NCBI GenBank assembly: GCA_003149635.1
Contig: QCWI01000001.1
Location: 185,938 to 249,937, forward strand
Origin: Fluviicola sp. XM-24bin1
GTDB taxonomy: Bacteria > Bacteroidota > Bacteroidia > Flavobacteriales_D > Crocinitomicaceae
Length of the DNA stretch: 64,000 bases
Direction of reading: 5' to 3'
A model generated the notes under the pieces. It ran no database searches. It was not told where the DNA came from and saw only the letters and a list, made by a program, of their open reading frames with translations. The position numbers and the translations under genes were made by a program. This document shows, one piece after another, positions 61,621 to 64,000 of this stretch (position 1 is the first letter of the stretch; the number at the start of each line of letters is the position of its first letter).

Positions 61621-62136
61621 ATGGAGGCGAGTGAATTGAAAAGAGCGAAAACGCTTATTTACGTGGCATCGGCGGCAATTCCGTTGGTAGTTGCCGTGTT
61701 GTTCAAAGTGAAGATTGATGGGGTAGATTTAACGTTTCTGCCTCCGATCTATGCGACCATTAATGGTTTGACAGCTTTGCTATTGGTGGGTGCCTTGATA
61801 GCTATTAAACGAAAGAACATGAATCTGCATCGATCATTGATTCGAGTTGCATTGTTGCTTTCATTGCTATTTCTGGCCTCATATGTGGCATATCACATGA
61901 CATCGGACTCTACACGTTACGGAGGCGATTTCAAGATGCTCTACTTAATCATTTTGATTTCACATATCGTCCTGAGCGTGGCAGTCGTTCCGTTGGTACT
62001 GTTTACCTACTTATTTGCGTGGCAAGGCGATTACGTGCGTCATAAGAAATGGACAAAGTTCACCTGGCCCATCTGGTTCTACGTAGCTGTAAGCGGCGTC
62101 GTGGTGTACTTGATGATTTCCCCATTCTACGGATAA
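61621..62136 (+). CDS. DUF420 family membrane protein
   Basis: The 171-residue protein has five predicted helices (about residues 9-27, 39-58, 72-90, 106-127 and 145-165). DUF420 proteins (YozB-like) cluster with oxidase assembly genes in Bacteroidota and Firmicutes; KMLYLIILISHIVLSVAVVPLVLFTY and histidines in MNLHRSLI and SYVAYHM are typical. Their role in oxidase assembly, perhaps heme handling, is a guess from context. Last gene of the cox block, followed by a converging lipoprotein gene. Confidence 0.85.
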   Translation: MEASELKRAKTLIYVASAAIPLVVAVLFKVKIDGVDLTFLPPIYATINGLTALLLVGALIAIKRKNMNLHRSLIRVALLLSLLFLASYVAYHMTSDSTRYGGDFKMLYLIILISHIVLSVAVVPLVLFTYLFAWQGDYVRHKKWTKFTWPIWFYVAVSGVVVYLMISPFYG

Positions 62137-62177
62137 GATTCCCAGACATTGAGGCTCTCGAAATGGGAGGGAAATAA

Positions 62178-63188
62178 TTACTGGAACAATGTAAAATCAA
62201 ACGCGACCTTCGAAATCGTTAACGGAGGCCCGTCTTCACCATCCTTTCCTGTCTCTCCAGAAATTCCAATTTCTCCAGGAGTAGCCGTTGTCTTTCCATG
62301 CAGTGCTTTTCCAGCGTTGCCAGGGTCACCACCTTTTCCCGGTTCACCACCTTTTCCGCCAGTGTTTAAGAGCGCTATGCTATGATCCATGAATCCAGCA
62401 CTTGGATGAACGAATAATAACAACGATCCTCCGTTGCCACCATTTCCGCCATTGCCTCCTGTGCCGCCATTTCCTCCGTTCCCTGGATCTTTGCCCGTTT
62501 TGGCATTTTTCCCATCGCCCCCAGTTCCGCCTTGACTTCCATTCCCAGCATTTCCTCCGCTTAAATCGATAATAATCGAATCCCTCTGAACGGAGCGGTA
62601 GCAATATTTCATTCCGGTGCTGTCGCAGATCAATAAAAGACGAATCTCGTCGGCGTCTTCCCACAAGTATCCGGTGAAATGACGTCCTTCGATTCCGTCT
62701 CTTCCGTTCCCACCATTCCTGCCGTCCAATCCATCTCTTCCGAAAAGTGTTGCCGAACTAGCGCGAGGCTGCGTACCATTTGTGCCATCGTTTCCGATCC
62801 ATTGAGCGACAATCGGGCCTTTGAAATTGAGCTCTAATGTGTCCGAAGATTGCACTTCGTATTCACCAATTTTCAATCCGATTTCAAAGGGGTAGTAGGA
62901 TGTTTTGAAGTTAGGAAGAGCTTCGTTAATTAAAGCGCTATGATTCCCGGCATCCTTCAATCTCTCATCTGGAAATTGAATAAGAGCATCATTCTTTACC
63001 TTACGCGTTTCGCCCGTTCTCAATTCAGCGAATAGGGTGTAAGAGAAGTTGTTTCCGACGTTGAGAACCTCATTATGATCCGTTTCGATGGAAAGCGATT
63101 CGACATTGTACATCAACAATTTCTCCGATTGACACGAGGCCAGAAGCAGTAAGGATAAAACAATAAATAGTGCGGATCGCATGCTCAC
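62178..63188 (-). CDS. Glycine-rich collagen-like lipoprotein
   Basis: The 336-residue protein has a lipoprotein signal (LLLLASCQS, Cys19). The first 130 residues are a beta-rich domain. After that come glycine-rich segments: about 139-160 (FGRDGLDGRNGGNGRDG), about 206-250 with GG-N/T-G repeats, and a last segment (GGKGGEPGKGGDPGN and EIGISGETGKDGEDG) before a normal C-terminus. GXX units alternate with loops, as in collagen-like and PE_PGRS-like proteins. It may form a stiff envelope appendage; the function is unknown. Confidence 0.8.
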   Translation of the reverse strand: MSMRSALFIVLSLLLLASCQSEKLLMYNVESLSIETDHNEVLNVGNNFSYTLFAELRTGETRKVKNDALIQFPDERLKDAGNHSALINEALPNFKTSYYPFEIGLKIGEYEVQSSDTLELNFKGPIVAQWIGNDGTNGTQPRASSATLFGRDGLDGRNGGNGRDGIEGRHFTGYLWEDADEIRLLLICDSTGMKYCYRSVQRDSIIIDLSGGNAGNGSQGGTGGDGKNAKTGKDPGNGGNGGTGGNGGNGGNGGSLLLFVHPSAGFMDHSIALLNTGGKGGEPGKGGDPGNAGKALHGKTTATPGEIGISGETGKDGEDGPPLTISKVAFDFTLFQ

Positions 63189-63191
63189 AAT

Positions 63192-64000
63192 TTAGTGAGA
63201 ATCTACCTGATCTTTGATGACGTCCCAGACTTTCTCAGCCGCTTTGTCCCACGAGAACAATTTTGATCGTTCGAGTCCTTTGGAACGAAGTTCATTTCGC
63301 AACGATTCGTCCTCGGCCAATTGACTCATTTTCGTGGCAATGTCCTCCACGCTATATGGATCGCAATACAAGGCGGCATCACCAGCGACTTCAGGTAAAG
63401 AAGTTCGATCTCCGGCAAGAATTGGAGTTCCGCAACGCATCGCTTCGACCAATGGAATTCCAAATCCTTCGAAGTAAGGGACGAAGGCAAATATTTCAGC
63501 AGCTCCCATTACCATCGCCAATTCTTCTAAGGGCAAATGTCCAGTAAAATGGATGGAGCTTTTCAATGCATCGGAAATTTCGATATCCATTCCTGCATTG
63601 TTCCATAATTCTGTTCCAACGATAACCAATGGCATATCAGAATCCGGATGACTTTGGCGGTATTGCGCGTATGCTTCGATCAATCGACGTACATTCTTTC
63701 TAGGATGGATGGCTCCAACAAACAAGAAATAGGGTTTGCCTTCGCTGTATTTATTACGAACCGATTGAACTTGATCTTCTTTCAAGGGTTGGAAAACTTC
63801 CGAAGCACCGTTCCAAATGGCCGATACTTGAGATGCAGGTACATTGTATTGACTGCAGATATCCTGTTTTGAATATTCAGAAACGGTAATGATATGTGCT
63901 GCCTTCTTGGCGAACTTTGGAAACTGCGTAAGGTAATAATTGCGCATTACCGGCTTCAAATCCTGTGGATTGTGAACGAAGTTCAAATCGTGCATTACGG
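63192..64000 (-). CDS. Glycosyltransferase family 4 (GT-B), 5' end outside window
   Basis: The last about 269 residues of a GT-B glycosyltransferase. Visible are HDLNF(V), ITVSEYSKQDICSQY, FLFVGAIHPRKNVRRLIEAYAQY and the late EIFAFVPYFEGFGIPLVEAMRCGTPILAGDRTSLPEVAGDAALY, the nucleotide-sugar E-x7-E motif region of GT4. The frame is open to the window end, so the N-terminus lies beyond 64000. It probably adds sugars in polysaccharide or glycolipid synthesis; the donor is unknown. It ends three bases from the start of the glycine-rich lipoprotein gene. Confidence 0.88.
   Translation of the reverse strand, partial: VMHDLNFVHNPQDLKPVMRNYYLTQFPKFAKKAAHIITVSEYSKQDICSQYNVPASQVSAIWNGASEVFQPLKEDQVQSVRNKYSEGKPYFLFVGAIHPRKNVRRLIEAYAQYRQSHPDSDMPLVIVGTELWNNAGMDIEISDALKSSIHFTGHLPLEELAMVMGAAEIFAFVPYFEGFGIPLVEAMRCGTPILAGDRTSLPEVAGDAALYCDPYSVEDIATKMSQLAEDESLRNELRSKGLERSKLFSWDKAAEKVWDVIKDQVDSH

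Noticed and set aside
62149..62385. Proline-rich 78-codon frame on the plus strand
   Set aside because: It is the reverse complement of the glycine-rich repeats of the lipoprotein gene.
1..64000. tRNA or rRNA genes, insertion sequences, prophage or integrase genes
   Set aside because: I looked through all intergenic stretches and saw no cloverleaf-like or rRNA-like sequence and no transposase or phage proteins.

Overview
The window reads as chromosomal DNA of a Bacteroidota bacterium, most likely an aerobic, probably aquatic member of the Flavobacteriales (a Crocinitomicaceae or Cryomorphaceae-like lineage is my guess). The evidence is four predicted type IX secretion cargos with C-terminal sorting domains, TAnnTTTG promoter boxes, almost no Shine-Dalgarno sequences, a cysteine-poor L32, and the gene pairs DUF1800-DUF1501, coxA-ruvB-queG and cyoE-cox3-cox3-cox4-sco-DUF420. 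No rRNA, tRNA, CRISPR array, insertion sequence or prophage was seen.

Layout. 1-6.8 kb: end of cytochrome oxidase subunit I, ruvB, a bestrophin and queG. 6.9-11.5 kb: DUF1800/DUF1501 export pair, an Xre-RES toxin-antitoxin module with a palindromic operator, and a cold-shock gene with a hairpin leader. 11.5-17.8 kb: rseP, YceI lipoprotein, CvpA, prs, L25, methyltransferase. 18-35.7 kb: a more variable stretch with secreted proteins (amidase/CUB, CotH), lipoproteins, YgiQ, pepA-pdxA, an SDR, and three disrupted genes. 36-40.8 kb: the yceD-rpmF-plsX-fabH-accB-accC fatty-acid block. 40.8-46.5 kb: an AraC regulator divergent from a complete four-enzyme trans-4-hydroxyproline catabolic operon. 46.6-51.6 kb: NAD-dependent reductase, T9SS cargo, a second bestrophin carrying four in-frame stop codons, and another AraC regulator. 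51.9-56.4 kb: ftsX, DUF3098, uppP, truB, queA. 56.6-62.1 kb: heme O synthase, two unusual subunit III proteins, subunit IV, two SCO-like proteins and DUF420. 62.2-64 kb: a glycine-rich lipoprotein and a glycosyltransferase running off the end.

Most interesting are the things ordinary gene calling would miss. An AbiJ-type abortive-infection gene is split by a one-base frameshift (34845-35697). A bestrophin has four nonsense codons but no frameshift (49633-50655). A small lipoprotein is frameshifted inside its signal peptide (18028-18272), and a secreted protein is cut by an in-frame TGA (31024-31590). Several families of degenerate intergenic repeats occur, and one near-identical terminator stem is used three times. 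Some promoters lie so close to the start codon that leaderless mRNAs are likely. The two adjacent subunit III proteins carry large soluble insertions at about the same topological position, PdxA has a long charged tail, and UppP has an inserted segment of about 90 residues.
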